64,000 bases of DNA, taken from NCBI RefSeq assembly GCF_005239225.2, contig NC_133287.1, forward strand, positions 8,599,493 to 8,663,492. The letters are read 5' to 3'. Each line of letters starts with the position of its first letter. Positions within the stretch are counted from its first letter, which is position 1. Origin of the DNA: Populus alba. Lineage: Eukaryota; Streptophyta; Magnoliopsida; Malpighiales; Salicaceae. The translations under genes were made by a program, and so were the position numbers. Positions 33,974-47,369 of this stretch are shown here, piece by piece. Under the pieces are notes generated by a model. That model searched no databases. It was given only the letters and a program-made list of their open reading frames with translations, and was not told where the DNA came from.

Positions 33974-36900
33974 ATGGATCGATGGATGCTAAGATGTCAA
34001 GATCTAATTAGACAAGGCTGGAGCTTTGTTGAGAGTCTGACACGTGTCCAGTTGAATATTTCGTGTAGTGATTTAAGTATTAGTTCCTTAAATCTAAAGT
34101 GATATCTGTCAGTTCCTGATTGGTCTTCCATGCCTTGGGAAGCAGCCTTGCTGCTAAGGGTCGGTGCTTCTGTTTTGTTTACTATAATTATTTTATACCT
34201 GCTAAGGGTCTTCCATGCCATGTTCGGTAACCATAATCGCAGCTGCTGAAATAATTGAGGTTGATTTTGTGTTTTAAAAATATTTTTAAAAAATTAATTT
34301 TTAAATTTAATATTTTTTTAGTTTTTTAGTTTAAATTAATGTGTTGATATAAAAATAATTTTTAAAAATAAAAAAATATTATTTAAATATATTTATAAAT
34401 AAAAAATATTTTAAAAATAACTGTGTAATTTTCTTGGAAAAAGCTTAATCTCACCTGGTGGCAAACTCAGCCGTGTCAAATGATTTTTTTTACAATGTCT
34501 ACATCTAAATTTTTGAGAATGTAAGTTGTTGAGGAAAATATAACATTAAATGTTTAGCTGATCCATTTATAAATCAGAATGATAAGTTTAAATTTAAGAA
34601 TATGAAAAAAGCATTTTTTTTTTTAAAATCAAGGTGAAGCCTTACTGTGAGGTGAACAAATGCGAGTTATTTTTTAAAATAAAGTTGTTGTAAATGAAGA
34701 ACAAAGTAAAAGAAAAGATATCCATTAAGCTTGAGTCCTTTGGGGATGTTTAACTAAATATGTCATCGGCATATATATCACTCCGAGAAACATAAATAAG
34801 AATTGCATTTAGTTGAGCCATTCTACTGTCAATCTTTTTATTTGTTGTTGAGTTTCTTGAAACACATACATAGCAAAAATAATAAATTTAAAATTTTATA
34901 AGAGTTTCAAAGACTCTATATAGATCTATAGTTGTTTAATGTTTATATCAATAATTTTTAAAAATCAAATGTTCTTTTAGACTTTAAATATTTGCTTTAA
35001 AACTAGGTTGTAACACAAGTCGTTCAAATATTTAGTTTTTAATGGTAATCTACACGAGCCACCAATGACAAATCCTCTTAACCCTTTTAGAAGAGAGAAA
35101 TTGAGAACTGTACTATCTTCATCTTAAAAAAATAAAGAGGCATACCATTTTACTTATAGCAAAACCTAAAAACCCTATAAATGATAAAATTTCAATTTCT
35201 CCCTTAAATAATATCACATATATTATTTTAGGCTAATTTTAGAAATTTATTCAATCAATTCCTTGATTATTTATAGGTCTAGAATTGTAATTCCCTATAA
35301 CTATTACATTCTAGTCCTCAATTTCTAAAATTTATTCACTATCAAGTCATATTTGATTAATCATTCCATTTTAATTTTTAATCAATGGTTCTTGTGTGTG
35401 TAACCGGTTGGGTTCTCTAATAAGTTGGTATAATATAAATCATAAATCCTAAATAAAATAAGATTAAATAAGGTAAATAATTTAATTTATTCCTAAATAT
35501 TAAAAAAATCATAAGTGGTTTGATTTAACATTTCAGTGAGTGGTTTCTCAGTATAATTATTATTCATTTATCAATAATATTCTGATTTAAACATTATAAC
35601 ATGAAATATGTCTGCCTTTTGAATCATGTTAGTTTTCAATATTATAATCATTGATCATTTAAATAAGATTTTGAAACACGTTTCAAAACTCATTCCATAT
35701 TGTTAATGAATTTCACAATCAATACTATATGAGAACAAATATAACATTTTTCCTGATTCATCTAGAGTGATGAATCATCTCTTGATTACTCAAATACCTC
35801 TATTTAGTTTATGTTATACCCAATATTTGTCCGTTGTTACCCTTAATTAGGGTAACATATGGTCAAATCAGAGCATAACACTTTTTATATGAGATAACTT
35901 AGTGATCTCAAGTTTAAGGATCACTTACACAACTATCACATGAGCTTTTCCATAGACATGAATGATTTCTATATATGAAATTCTCTTACAAGTCAGTTCA
36001 GTGTACTTGTCATCTAATAAGCATCTGCATATTAGTTCCAGGTATCCCTCATATTTCAGTTTATAAGAGCAGTTACTTCCTTTTTTATATATGTAAAAGA
36101 ATATAATATACATTGGTCTCAACACCTATGTTAATGTTTAGTTTTAATAGAAAATTGACTAAAAATATTTAGGAACAATATTTTTGTAATAATCTTAAAT
36201 TTTATTTTATCATATTTATAGGAACATGTAGTACTATCATTTACAATACAAATATATTTTTTTATTCTACTAGAATTTTAGCATAATCACCTTTATATTT
36301 TTTTAATATCAAGTTATCGACTCAATCACTTTTCATAACTTGCAAATAAAATTTCAACATGTTCTCATAATTCAAGATTTTCATATTTATATATTACCAT
36401 CAATATAATAACAACTTCTTTTCTTCTAAATTTCCTCAAGCAAATCAATTACTATATTATTCCAAAATATTTCATGTAATGGGACAACTAACTTAATTAT
36501 AACATAAAACCAACATGTATTCATATTAATGCAAATCAAGCTTAAAACTTAGTCTACTAATTACAATCATATGGGTTCAAAAAAAAAAAAATTAAGATAC
36601 ATCATCCATATTTAATTTAGATTCATACATTACTTGGTTACAAAATTATATTACATAACAAATATGCATTGATTTCACAAAATTATAAATGTAATGTCTA
36701 CTACTCGTTACGACGTTGTGAAGTACCTGTAATTTATATAATACTCAGCATTAGTTTATAAATAAAGAATATTTACTATTATTATTTTTATATGTAATTA
36801 TTCTCAATTCACATGATTTCAAAACACAATATCTTCTCTTGCCCCGACACTTGTTCCATTTCTACATTATGAATTTCTCTAATTATTCATTAACTAAGGA

Positions 36901-39136
36901 ACCAGTCCCAGTACTAGGGACTAGTTTCTCTATTTTCCCATTAATTAGGGAATTATCTCATTTATTAGGGAACCAAAGTCTCTATCTACACATTAATCAA
37001 AGCTTTAATCCCATTAATCAAGGAATCAATATCTTCATTTGCCCAATTACCAGAGCACTAATCCTATTACCAAGGGTAATTAGTTTCTTAACCGCCCATT
37101 AATTAGGGCAATCGTCCTATTTATCAGGGTAACTAGTTTTTTCAATAATTTATTATTTATCAATAAGGTTACTATACATTTAAAGAAGAATTATAAACAC
37201 AATTAAATAATGCTCTAGTTATAAGGTGTCAAACACTTACATGATGTCTAAGCACATGAAATTGTCTCATATTGCTGAGTAGGTCTCATGACCTCTCTTG
37301 TACTAGCATGAACAATATATCATTTATCATTCACTTACCATAAAATCCAATTTTATTTTCCATAAAGATTTTAGATTCTCAACAACATATACTTATTCAA
37401 TCACAATACTAGAATCTTAAGTAAATATTAACTCTTTCAAATTAATAAAACATTCATATTTCTAATTTATATTATGTAGGCATTTATACTTCCTAATTTA
37501 CTTTACATAACATGCATACTTCCAACTTAATTTCTATTTATCTAAGTTATCTTTTTAATTCTCCTATTCTTCATGCTTATCACATAGAATCAAAACTTTT
37601 TAAACTATGATTTATAATAAAAATCCCTTATTGGCTAGTCCTAAAAGCCTTATTCCTTTTTATTTGTAAATCTAATTTTCATTTTAAAACTCCTTATCAA
37701 CATTTATTTTACATTTGCATAATCCAACTCATAATCTTAGATATATCTTTCACTAAATTCTTCTCCTTTATAATTCCATTTTCATTAAATATTTAATCAT
37801 AACTAAATAAATTTATTAAATCCATTCCAATTCACCATAAATACATCAACACATATTAATTATACAAAATTACACAAACATTTATTAAATTTCCATGTTC
37901 CTTAGGTTCTGGTTCTCTCTAAAACACCCAATTATTTTCTTCAATCATTCATTATTTACATCATCTACAAATAATTTCTTCATAATTACATCAATTTCAC
38001 ATTTCCCCCTTATTTTCTTCTAAAAAGCCTAATCCAAAAATCTAATAATCATGCATTAAATCCATTTATTTTCATTCAAAATTGTTTAAATAAACTTAAG
38101 TCTTCTTACTAAGCAACAAAATGGATTTCAAAAGCTAACATGTCAAAGTTTTTTCCACTCCAATTTTTCTCCTTTTTACCATGAGTTACAACCATGATTT
38201 TTCACTCTCCCTCACCTAGTTTTCTCTTAAATCTTTACTTAAGAGATTGTTTGATATTTCACACTTCCTAACTCATTAATCTTACTCAATTTCTACTTTC
38301 CTCAAGAATTTTTAGTGTTTAACTCTAACAATTCATTATCTCTTTCTCTTTTTTATTTCCAATTCTTCCGACAATTTAAAAAAGAAGAGGCTGACTTGTC
38401 CAACTTTAAGTTTAAATGACTATTCTACCCTTAATAAACCCTTTTAAATTTCTGTTTGGCTGTCAATATTTTCTCATAGGCTCACAGCCTTCCCGAACTT
38501 TGATTGCCCTGGAATTTTACTCTACTATAAATCAATAAGTTAGAAGAATTCTTTTAAGTTTTAGCTGATTTAACTATCAGATTGATGATGTAAAACTGGA
38601 TGGAAGATGATTTTACACAAAAATTCGAATATCTTGTTTCATCATTCCATGTATCGTATTAATTATTTCACTAAATCCTTAGGACCATCCTCTTATTTTA
38701 AAATATATTTATTTTATTTTTTCACCTTTAGGTTCATTTATGGTTTATTACCGTTTCATAGTACCATTATTGATTTTTAACTAAGATTTCCACAAACTTT
38801 TTTTTATATCCATTTGTCTCCAATTAGAAATCACAATATTTCCTTAACAATATAAAATCTTTTAACCGGTTTTACAGCTTTGATGCAATATGAATCTTAT
38901 AATTATAACAATTTTATAATTTTAATTGCAAAACACTTTTATCCTGTGAACTTTATCTTTACTCTAGATTCATTAATTAAACATTAAATTTATTAATCAA
39001 ATATATAAATATTTAAAATAAAAAAACTTTATTAAAATAAATATGTTTTACATAAATAAAATTAGTATACTGTATAATTAACTGAATTCCCAAGATAACA
39101 TATTCATTAACTATTTATGAATGCCTGCATAATCTA
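33974..39136. other. 5.1 kb gene desert, probable old LTR-element remains
   Basis: No coding frame with family features. From about 35100 to 39000 the sequence is unusually C/T/A-rich and G-poor, with repeated short phrases such as 'cccattaattaggg' at about 36890-37130. This compositional bias and the 'cccgacacttgttcc' type phrases are common in long non-coding LTR elements, but I see no LTR pair or primer-binding site. A MITE-like copy lies at about 34255-34435. Confidence 0.35.
36884..37133. repeat. Degenerate short tandem repeat
   Basis: The motif 'cattaattaggg' and variants (cattaatcaagg, catttattaggg, ctattaccaagg) recurs about nine times at irregular 18-40 bp spacing. It produces the 87-codon frame at 36839-37102, which is not a gene. 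Confidence 0.5.
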
Positions 39137-39964
39137 AAGCCCCGTTTGTTTGCAGAAAAGTAGTTTTTTTTTTGGAAAGTGGTTTTTTTGGAAAGTGAAT
39201 TCTGGGAAAGTAAATTATTTTCCGATATTTGGTAGTGCCATGGAAAGTAAGTTGAAAAACATTTTCCAGCGTTTGGTTATGTTATGGAAAATGAGCTGGA
39301 AAATAACTTATTAATTTTTTTTTTCAAGTTTATTAAAATAATAAAGAACAAATCTTACAAATTAAAAAGTTGAATGAGAATGGAATTGAAAAAAAAAATC
39401 TAATTTCATAAATTTTCTCTAAAAAATAAATAATAATCAAAATAATAGAGATCAAATCTAATAAATAAAAAAATTAAAAGATGATGAAATTAAAATAATA
39501 ATAATTACAATTTCATAAATTATTTTAAATAAAATAAGTAATAATAAAAAGAATGAGGATCAAATTTGATAGATAAAAAATTTCAATTTAAAAAATAATA
39601 AGAGAAAAGTAAATAACAATCATAAAAATAAGGACCAAAGTTAATATAAAAATTAAATTAAATCAAATTTTAAGGGATGGATTTGAAAAAAAAAAAGATT
39701 CAAACAAAATATACAACAATCAAAAGTTTGAGGATCAAATTTGATATAATCAATAAATAATATGATATTTTAAAATTTTTCACAACTTCTAAAAAATATT
39801 TTTCCGTCAAAATAAAAAAAAACACTTTCCTGAAATTAAGCCAAATTTTTCTTTGACAGGAAAGCGTTTTTTCCGTTACCAACTTTTCTATTAGTAAACA
39901 AATATAAGAAAGTTTGAAAATAATTTTCTGGAAACAACTTTTCAAAAACACAAACGCATCCTAC
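39137..39964. mobile_element. hAT-like non-autonomous element (~0.83 kb)
   Basis: Left end reads 'aagccccgtttgtttgcag' and the right end, reversed, reads 'GGATGCGTTTGTGTTTTTG'. Both ends are followed by 'ttttccag/gaaaag'-type mirrored sequence. The GCCCCGTTTG-like terminus and the AT-rich non-coding middle fit plant hAT-type MITEs. I could not define a clean 8-bp target duplication. Confidence 0.5.
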
Positions 39965-40230
39965 GCATATAAAAAACAGAAAAGGCTACACAACTTGTAG
40001 TGTAACTGAAGTGTTCACATGCATATAAAATGTCCAAGAATTCCAAAATTAATGAACTACCTCATCTATGCTTTTCGTTAGTTCTCTGAATTCTCAGTAA
40101 AACTGGAAAAAAGCTAGTAACATAATGATAATATAGAAGGAAAATATTAATAAGACTCAAACACAATGCCAGCGTTTGTGTTGAATTATAGAGCTCATCG
40201 GCAAAAGTATGATTTTCATGTTTTGTTCTT

Positions 40231-40231
<1 letters not shown>

Positions 40232-40261
<30 letters not shown>
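40232..40261. repeat. Poly(T) run of 30
   Basis: Uninterrupted T on the plus strand. Read on the minus strand it is a poly(A) run, which could be the tail of a retroposed sequence or simple slippage. Confidence 0.8.
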
Positions 40262-40262
<1 letters not shown>

Positions 40263-40529
40263 TGTTGTGGAGCATAGTTTTGAAAATGCGACAAAACCAG
40301 AGGTGATTCGGTTGTTCCGACGGGTTAATCCGGTTAAAAATTAATCTAAACAATTTGATAATCCGACCAAAACTCAAATCTTAAATTGAAATCTGATTTA
40401 AAAAACTATGGTGCTTGTGCCATGCAGCAAATTCAAAAACAGAAGAACTTGATACGAACTTCAATGACATGGAATACAAAAACATGAACATAAGGATGCA
40501 ATTTGTCGCATTTTCTCAGCCCCTTTATT

Positions 40530-40637
40530 CTCTGCAGTAATCTTCTCCTCCGTCGAGATTGTTGTGCTTGAAATCAACAATGGTGCTTCCAGAAAGATAA
40601 TGGCCATTTTGTATTCCCAGTGGACTCCCTCATCCCT
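40530..40637 (-). other. Possible orphan exon fragment
   Basis: A minus-strand stretch of about 36 codons ending at a TAA reads GIQNGHYLSGSTIVDF and then DGGEDYCRE. It has no ATG and is preceded by an AG that could be an acceptor. Composition is coding-like compared with the surrounding DNA, but I cannot name a protein and no other exon is nearby. It may be chance. Confidence 0.2.
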
Positions 40638-40699
40638 AAGGGAAAATAATAAGAAAGTCTTGAATCATTATTATTTACGGATATACTTTTAGCTTAGAA

Positions 40700-40875
40700 G
40701 GCTCTCTTAGTTTTTATATTATTTTTTAAAAAAATTTAAAAATTATATATATATTTTTTTTATTTTAAATTATTTTGATACGTTGATATTAAAAATATTT
40801 TTTTTAAAATAAAAAAAATATCATTTTAATAATTTTTCAAATGAAAAATATTTTAAAAAATAACTGTACAACTAT
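40700..40875 (-). repeat. AT-rich MITE copy
   Basis: Contains the 'attttgatacgttgatatt' core in the reverse orientation and ends near 'acaactatgctcc'. Non-coding. Confidence 0.5.
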
Positions 40876-41516
40876 GCTCCGAAATATCTAATATATAACT
40901 TGTGTTTTCATTGAAGTTTTTAATAAAATTTGAATTTTTATTTAAAATTAACTTTTTATATTATTTAAAATTAAATTTTTTATTGAAATTGAATTTAATT
41001 ATAATGTTTGTTTTGAATTTAATTAATAAATAAACTGAATTTATATATTTATATGAAATATTTTTTTTATATTTTTTATATTACTGTTATTATTTTTATC
41101 TTATTTCTTTAAAAATTTTCTAAAAAATGATGTTTTAGAAGAATTAGTTTTATCATTAATATATTTTTCTTTTTAAAATTATAAATTAGAGATATTAACC
41201 TTTATTTATTTTTAGAGTACTTTTAAAGATTAAATTTTATTTAAAAATTAATTATTAACGATCAAAATTCTCATCTTGACTTGCCCATCGAGCAAAGCCC
41301 ATAAAAGTAAATGAAATTATTATTTATTTTACACAGCAAAATAAATAATCATGCAACAAAAAAAATTTGGTTGATGTCATAAAATATAGAATTTAAGTAG
41401 AGCAAGCAATTCTCTGTAGTAGCGAAGCAGCCACTGCCCTTCACGTCTCCCTCACAGGTCAGCCACAGAGTTCCCATCGTTCTCTCGATCTCTCCCTTCC
41501 ACCAACCAACGCAAAG

Positions 41517-41607
41517 GTATAATCTTTTTAAGTTTTGCTGTTTGAATTCCAAGTAGCTGATAACTATGAACACATAAATGATTAATTCACTCAAACCCTC
41601 TTCTCAG
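41517..41607 (+). other. Probable 5'-UTR intron of HDA5
   Basis: A donor CAAAG/GTATAATC and an acceptor CCTCTTCTCAG/GT bracket 91 bp of T-rich sequence just upstream of the HDA5 ATG. The flanking segments are pyrimidine- and GA-rich leader-like sequence. Not proven without a transcript. Confidence 0.45.
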
Positions 41608-41663
41608 GTGGGTGTTTGAAGCGATCGAGAGAGAGAGAGTAAGAAAGAGTAAGATCAGCAAGT

Positions 41664-44600
41664 ATGGGTGAGGCGGAGGAATCCGGTGAAATGAATATCA
41701 GTGAAAGGCGCGTGGGAATAATTTATGATGAGAAGATGTGTAAGCATCATACTCCTGATGGTGATTATCATCCAGAGAATCCCAATCGCATTAGGGTTAT
41801 TTGGAACAAGCTCTTAGCCAATAACATTCCTCAAAGGTACTCCCTTTATAACTTTTTTTTTTTAAAATAGTATTGATGGTTTATGACTGGACTTATTATT
41901 ATTGTTATTACCTTTGAATCTTTCAGGTGTGTGGTTTTGAGTGGGAAAGAAGCAGAAGATAAATATTTAATGGCTGTTCACTCTGAAAATCATGTTAATT
42001 TGATTAGAAATATAAGCTCCAAACAGTTTGATTCACGAAGAAATAGGATTGCTTCAAAACTGAATTCAATTTACTTTAATGAGGGATCATCTGAAGCTGC
42101 TTACCATGCGGCCGGCTCCGTTTTAGAGGTATGTTTTTTTCTTTGTTATTAATATTTTGACGTATTTTAGGATGCTTGTCCTTTGTTTATTGTGTTCTAT
42201 CTTATTTTTCAATACTGTAAAGATTTATTGAAGATTTCACACAAAGATGATGTGTTTGGTAAGAGAAGTATCTATGAAATTAAGTGTCCAACTTTAAGGT
42301 GGTTGTATTTTTCTGTATGATTTCTTAAGCTCTTGTAAAGACAATACTTGTAAGTTCAGGATATCAAGTGTTCCAAATGGATTCATTATTAGGCTGACTA
42401 TTATGTCCTGTTTTGCTTTACATTTGGCTTGCAACTTGCAATTTCTATACTGGATATGAAGCTAATTTTAGTTCATTGAGTCGTGAATTATGACTAGTTT
42501 AGTAACAATATATTATCAGTCAGATTTATTTCTAATCATGAATGTGTTTTCAACTAGCTTGCTGAGAGAATTGCAAAAGGGGATTTGAATTCTGGTGCTG
42601 CGATTGTTAGGCCTCCTGGACATCATGCTGAATATGATGAGGCGATGGGTTTTTGCCTATTCAATAATGTGGCTGTGGCAGCGAGTTTTCTATTAGATGA
42701 GAGAGTGAGCACTATGTTTTTGTATTTACATATGTTCAAATTTTATTTTATCCTTGAATCTAGTTTACTAATATACCTTTTTGTTTCTAAACTCTTACTA
42801 AGATGCTGCCTTTTTCAACATTTCATCTTATACCTGTTACCTTTGAATATGACAGCCTGAATTGGGTGTTAAAAAGATTTTGATTGTTGACTGGGATGTT
42901 CATCATGGAAATGGCACTCAAAAGACGTTTTGGAATGATTCTCGGGTCTTATTTTTCTCTGTTCATAGGTACTGTATACATTTAAGTTCTTAATTTTCTC
43001 TTCCATCATCCTTTTATCACAAGCCCCAACTTGGCAATATAACCTTAGTAATATGTTGTCTATATCTTTATCTCTTGACTCTGATATGTTTTCATTGAAG
43101 CATTTACATTTTTTGAGAGGTAAATTTTCTATGCTTGTCACAGATTGTTAGTGATATATCCAACTTCAGATTTTTAGGAAGTGATTTATCAAGCTTTATC
43201 TTGTCATAATTTTATCTTTGTTCTTTTTGTTTGGATGTTTTAAGTTGACACTCAATTTGTAATTTATGTGTGCTATGGATAATAATTTTACTTGTATCTA
43301 ATCATGATGATTATGTGGATTGTGAATTTATGTAGGCATGAGTTTGGGAGTTTTTACCCAGGGAATGATGATGGCTTTTATACTATGATTGGAGAAGGAC
43401 CAGGTACGGGATATAATATAAATGTCCCTTGGGAGCATGGAAGATGTGGGGATGCAGATTATCTTGCTGTTTGGGATCACATCTTGATCCCTGTTGCTAA
43501 GAAATTTGATCCTGACATGATTATAGTATCTGCAGGATTTGATGCAGGTCTGATTTCTGCAATTACTTTTTTTTTTTTTTATTATGATTGTGTTTTAGGT
43601 ATTTCACTAGAGATTTAGCTTAGTGTACACGTCAAAGCTCTGTTAAGTGTAATAGCCTTGACTACCAGATGCTCACACATTGTATATAATGCATGAATAC
43701 GCACATTCTTCTTCTTCATATGCTTTAAACATGACCTTGAACACAGCAGCCTTACAAGCAGACTTCATATGCCTTAAACATGACCTTGAACACAGCGGCC
43801 TTACAAGCAGATCATCACAAGTAACAGTGATAAATATTTATGATAGAAACTAATTGAATTCAACAAAGCCTTTTTAACAGCAAGAATGAAAGTGTTGATT
43901 TTATGAACCCTTTGTACCAATCAAATCTATTTTTTATTCAGTTGATTATTCCTTACAAGCAGATCATCACAAGTAACAGTGATAAATATTTATGATAGAA
44001 ACTAATTGAATTCAACAAAGTCTTTTTAACAGCAAGAATGAAAGTGTTGATTTTATGAACCCTTTGTACCAATTGAATCTATTTTTTATTCAGTTGATTG
44101 TTTATGCCGTTATAGTTATGCCTAGTAATACATGTTTAGGAAACTAAGCAACTTTTCAGAATACATTGGATGCTTAATGCCACATTGTAATTCATTATAT
44201 TAGTTAAAATGTTCTTTTGGTTGCATTTACTTCTACATTAAATATCTAGGCATTCCTTTGTAATTTATGTATAAGATAGAAATCACATTCCCTGTTGTAT
44301 GTTGATTTGGTGTGTGCTTATAATAATTTTATGATATAACTGGTTTTTTGTTTTTTATTTTATCAAGTGTTGTTTTACATCTTTCAACAGCTGTTGGTGA
44401 TCCTCTTGGTGGATGTTGTGTCACTCCATATGGATACTCAGTAATGTTGAAAAAGGTTGCTGCTGCAGTTAACTTTTTATTTCTTTCTTTTTAAATTTGT
44501 ATGGTATTTTCATAGTGATGTTTCCTCAACTGAGGGGTAAAGACTTCTGGACTTGTACAGTAGCACATTTGATAGGGATGTTGCTTGCATGAGAAACTTA

Positions 44601-46947
44601 ATTTTATTTTTGAATTCTCTAGGTTTTATTTGAACTGCCTTTATGGGTGGTGATTGGTTTTTTTATAGGGATCTTGGATGAGAACATAATGTTTTTCTTT
44701 ATTTATTTATTTTTAACTTTTCTTTTCAGTTGATGGATTTTGCACAAGGTAAGATTATGTTGGCATTAGAAGGAGGATACAACCTTGATTCTATAGCAAA
44801 TTCATTTCTTGCATGCGTGAAAGTTCTTCTTGAAGACAAACCTGTCAGTGGGTCTGTAGAGGCATACCCATTTGAGTCGACATGGCGTGTGATACAAGCG
44901 GTAAAATAGCATATTAATTATCTTTTTCCTCCACCAGTATCAATTTTGCTTATTTCTGTAATTGTTTTTTTCAATCTCAAGCGACGTGTGTCAGCTATTT
45001 TCTATTGGACTAAAACATGTATTATTTATTCCCCAGGTTCGCAAGAATTTAAGTTCCTACTGGCCTGCACTTGCAGATGAATTACCATTAAAGTTGACTA
45101 TTCAAAATGCCCCTCATCCGGTAAGGCTTTTCTTATAAGGAACATCCCTTCTCTTGCAAGTCTTTCACGTCATAGTCTCACCAAATTTAAAAGCAGACAA
45201 TTTTTTTATGGGTGAATAAAAACTTGCATTTGTTGGGGAAAAAAGTAGATAGTGCAAGGCATTGAAGGACATGATTGTAGAATTACTATTAGACATAATA
45301 CCTGAATGCTGGTGATCTAAATGTTGTTCTCGAAGGAAAAGAGTTTTCAACTTAATTTTTTGTATTTTTCATGTAATTTAGATATGTTTTGCTTACTGCT
45401 TTCATTTTAATGTTTTTGCCTAAAATGCAGTTCTTTCTACTCTTCAGTTGTGTTCCATGCTAAGATAAACATTTTTCATTCCAGCATATTCTTATCTCAA
45501 ACTCTGACTCTGAAGGTGAGGATGAAAAGGCTCCAAATATTGATTCAGAAATTGTTCAGGAGGTCATGGAACCCTTTTCGAAGCTGAAAGTTGAAGATAA
45601 CCAAGGTAACGAGATAATTTGAAGCCAGAAGACGTCAAAGTTGAATTATTCTGTAATTTCGTTTCATTTTACATATTGTCAACTAAATGCCAGATCAAGG
45701 GGCTACATCTTCTACCTCTTGGAGATCTGAGCTTTCAAAGATTGACATTTGGTATGCATCTTTTGGATCAAATATGTGGAAGCCTAGATTCCTATGCTAT
45801 ATTGAAGGCGGTCAGGTACTATACTTGGTATCATAGTGATGTTACCACGCTGAATGAACACGGTTTTAACAGATTCAAAGCATTTCTTAGGTTTTGGTCC
45901 TATGCATTTTAAAGTTTGTGCAATTAATATCTTGAAAATTTGAAAGAGTCCACCTGCTTTAGCATATATCAATTCCATTTTTGTAAATGACTTTCAGGTA
46001 GATGGTATGAAGAAGCCATGTACTGGTTCAATGGACAAAAACCTGCCAAAAGAGATTTTGTGGAAAATTTTCCCGCACAGACTATACTTTGGTCGTGATT
46101 CTACACGTACATGGGGCCCTGGGGGAGTTGCTTTTCTTCATCCTGATAGTAGTGTTGGTGAAAAAACTTACATGTGCCTGTATAAAATAACGTATGTTCC
46201 TGTTTCTTTTTTTTTTTTCCCTTCAAATTTCTAATGTATGATTTGAAGTGAATCTTGGTCTTTGTTGGATTTTCAGTATAATAAATAGAAAATTCATGAA
46301 AATGATTTAGGGTTTCTTTTTATTATCCACTTTATTTGTCTTCTCACTTGCTTGCTTTCCTTTTTTTTCCTTCTCTGCACAGATTAGAGCAGTTCAATGA
46401 TGTTTTGCTTCAAGAAAATGTATCGAGTTATCAGATGAATTCACCTGTATTTGATTTGGCTGCACTACAGTCTATCAAGAACAAGGGGTCCATCTTTTTG
46501 GAGGTTTTCAAGGTATGTCATATTTGTTGTGCCTGGCTTGTATCAGGCTGCAACAGACAACAGTAAAATACTATTTTACATAGTGGGTTTTGTGTTGCTC
46601 GTAAAATTCACACTTTGTTTCTCATGCAGAGCGGCTGGTACCGTAATGTTGTTTACTTGGGAAATGAGTGTGATATTCCTATACTGACTATGACGTACAC
46701 CCTGAGACTTTCTCCTTGCTGTTCGATTTTATTTTTCTGAATTTTTCTCTAAGCATTTTGCACTTTTTGATTATTCAGGTGTTCGATTTCTGATGCTGAA
46801 AGCTTTAAACTTGGAGAGTTTCCCTTGCGCCGTCCTTCTAAGGAGTATGCCAATACCTTGGTGAAGGGCCTGGTTGAAGGTGGACAACTCTCAGAAGAGG
46901 AAGCCATTGCTTACATAGAAGAAGCTTCTTCGAAACCACTGTGTTAG
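41664..46947 (+). CDS. HDA5: Class II histone deacetylase, HDA5 type
   Basis: Fourteen coding exons with consistent GT-AG sites and phases: 41664-41836, 41927-42128, 42558-42704, 42856-42968, 43336-43547, 44391-44455, 44730-44900, 45037-45120, 45485-45605, 45694-45815, 45998-46191, 46383-46512, 46630-46694, 46779-46947; 655 residues. The deacetylase domain covers about residues 16-390. It has the PPGHHA active-site histidines (147-148), zinc ligands Asp188 and His190 in DWDVHHGNG and Asp281 in SAGFDA, and EGGYNLDS (318-325). A second region from about 449 ([10 protein letters not shown]) to the end resembles a gamma-glutamyl-cyclotransferase-like fold, as in Arabidopsis HDA5, which is about the same length. 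HDA5 removes acetyl groups from histones and is linked to flowering control in Arabidopsis. All catalytic residues are intact, so it should be active. Confidence 0.95.
43714..44104. repeat. Nested tandem duplications inside HDA5 intron 5
   Basis: A 49-bp unit starting 'cttcatatgctttaaac' occurs at 43714 and 43763. A 152-bp unit starting 'ttacaagcagatcatcac' occurs at 43801 and 43953, with only a few differences between copies. The two arrays overlap through 'ccttacaagcaga'. High identity implies a recent origin. Confidence 0.9.
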
Positions 46948-47369
46948 CAACCTCAGTCTTATTTAATATCTTCATGTAAGTGTTTGAAATCAGCAGGCTT
47001 GATGAAACAGTCATTCGTGCTCTTCTGACAGAGGAAGTTTGAGAGTGTATATACTGTATGTGCTATGAATACTCCTGATTCTGGCCAAACCTTTCAATAT
47101 TGGCAACTGGCATTGCTGTGGGTCTGAAGATCCCTTTGATCTATGATGTGTTGCTGTTCATCATTCCTCCTATGATGACTGATGTAGAAGACATTTTTAC
47201 TAGCGATGCAGCTGATTTTCTTTTTATTTGGAATATTCTTGATTATTAAGAGTATGAGTGCACATGCATGGTCAACTATATTTCTTCACTCGTCCTTTGT
47301 AGAACATCTATTCCGAGGTATTTCACTCATTATTTTCTCATTCAACAACTTGGGTAAGACTTTTTAAGT

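Noticed and set aside
36839..37102. 87-codon frame as a gene
   Set aside because: Generated by a degenerate short repeat; hydrophobic and repetitive without a family match.
42869..43141. Minus-strand 90-codon frame inside HDA5
   Set aside because: It overlaps HDA5 exon 4 and an intron and has no family features.
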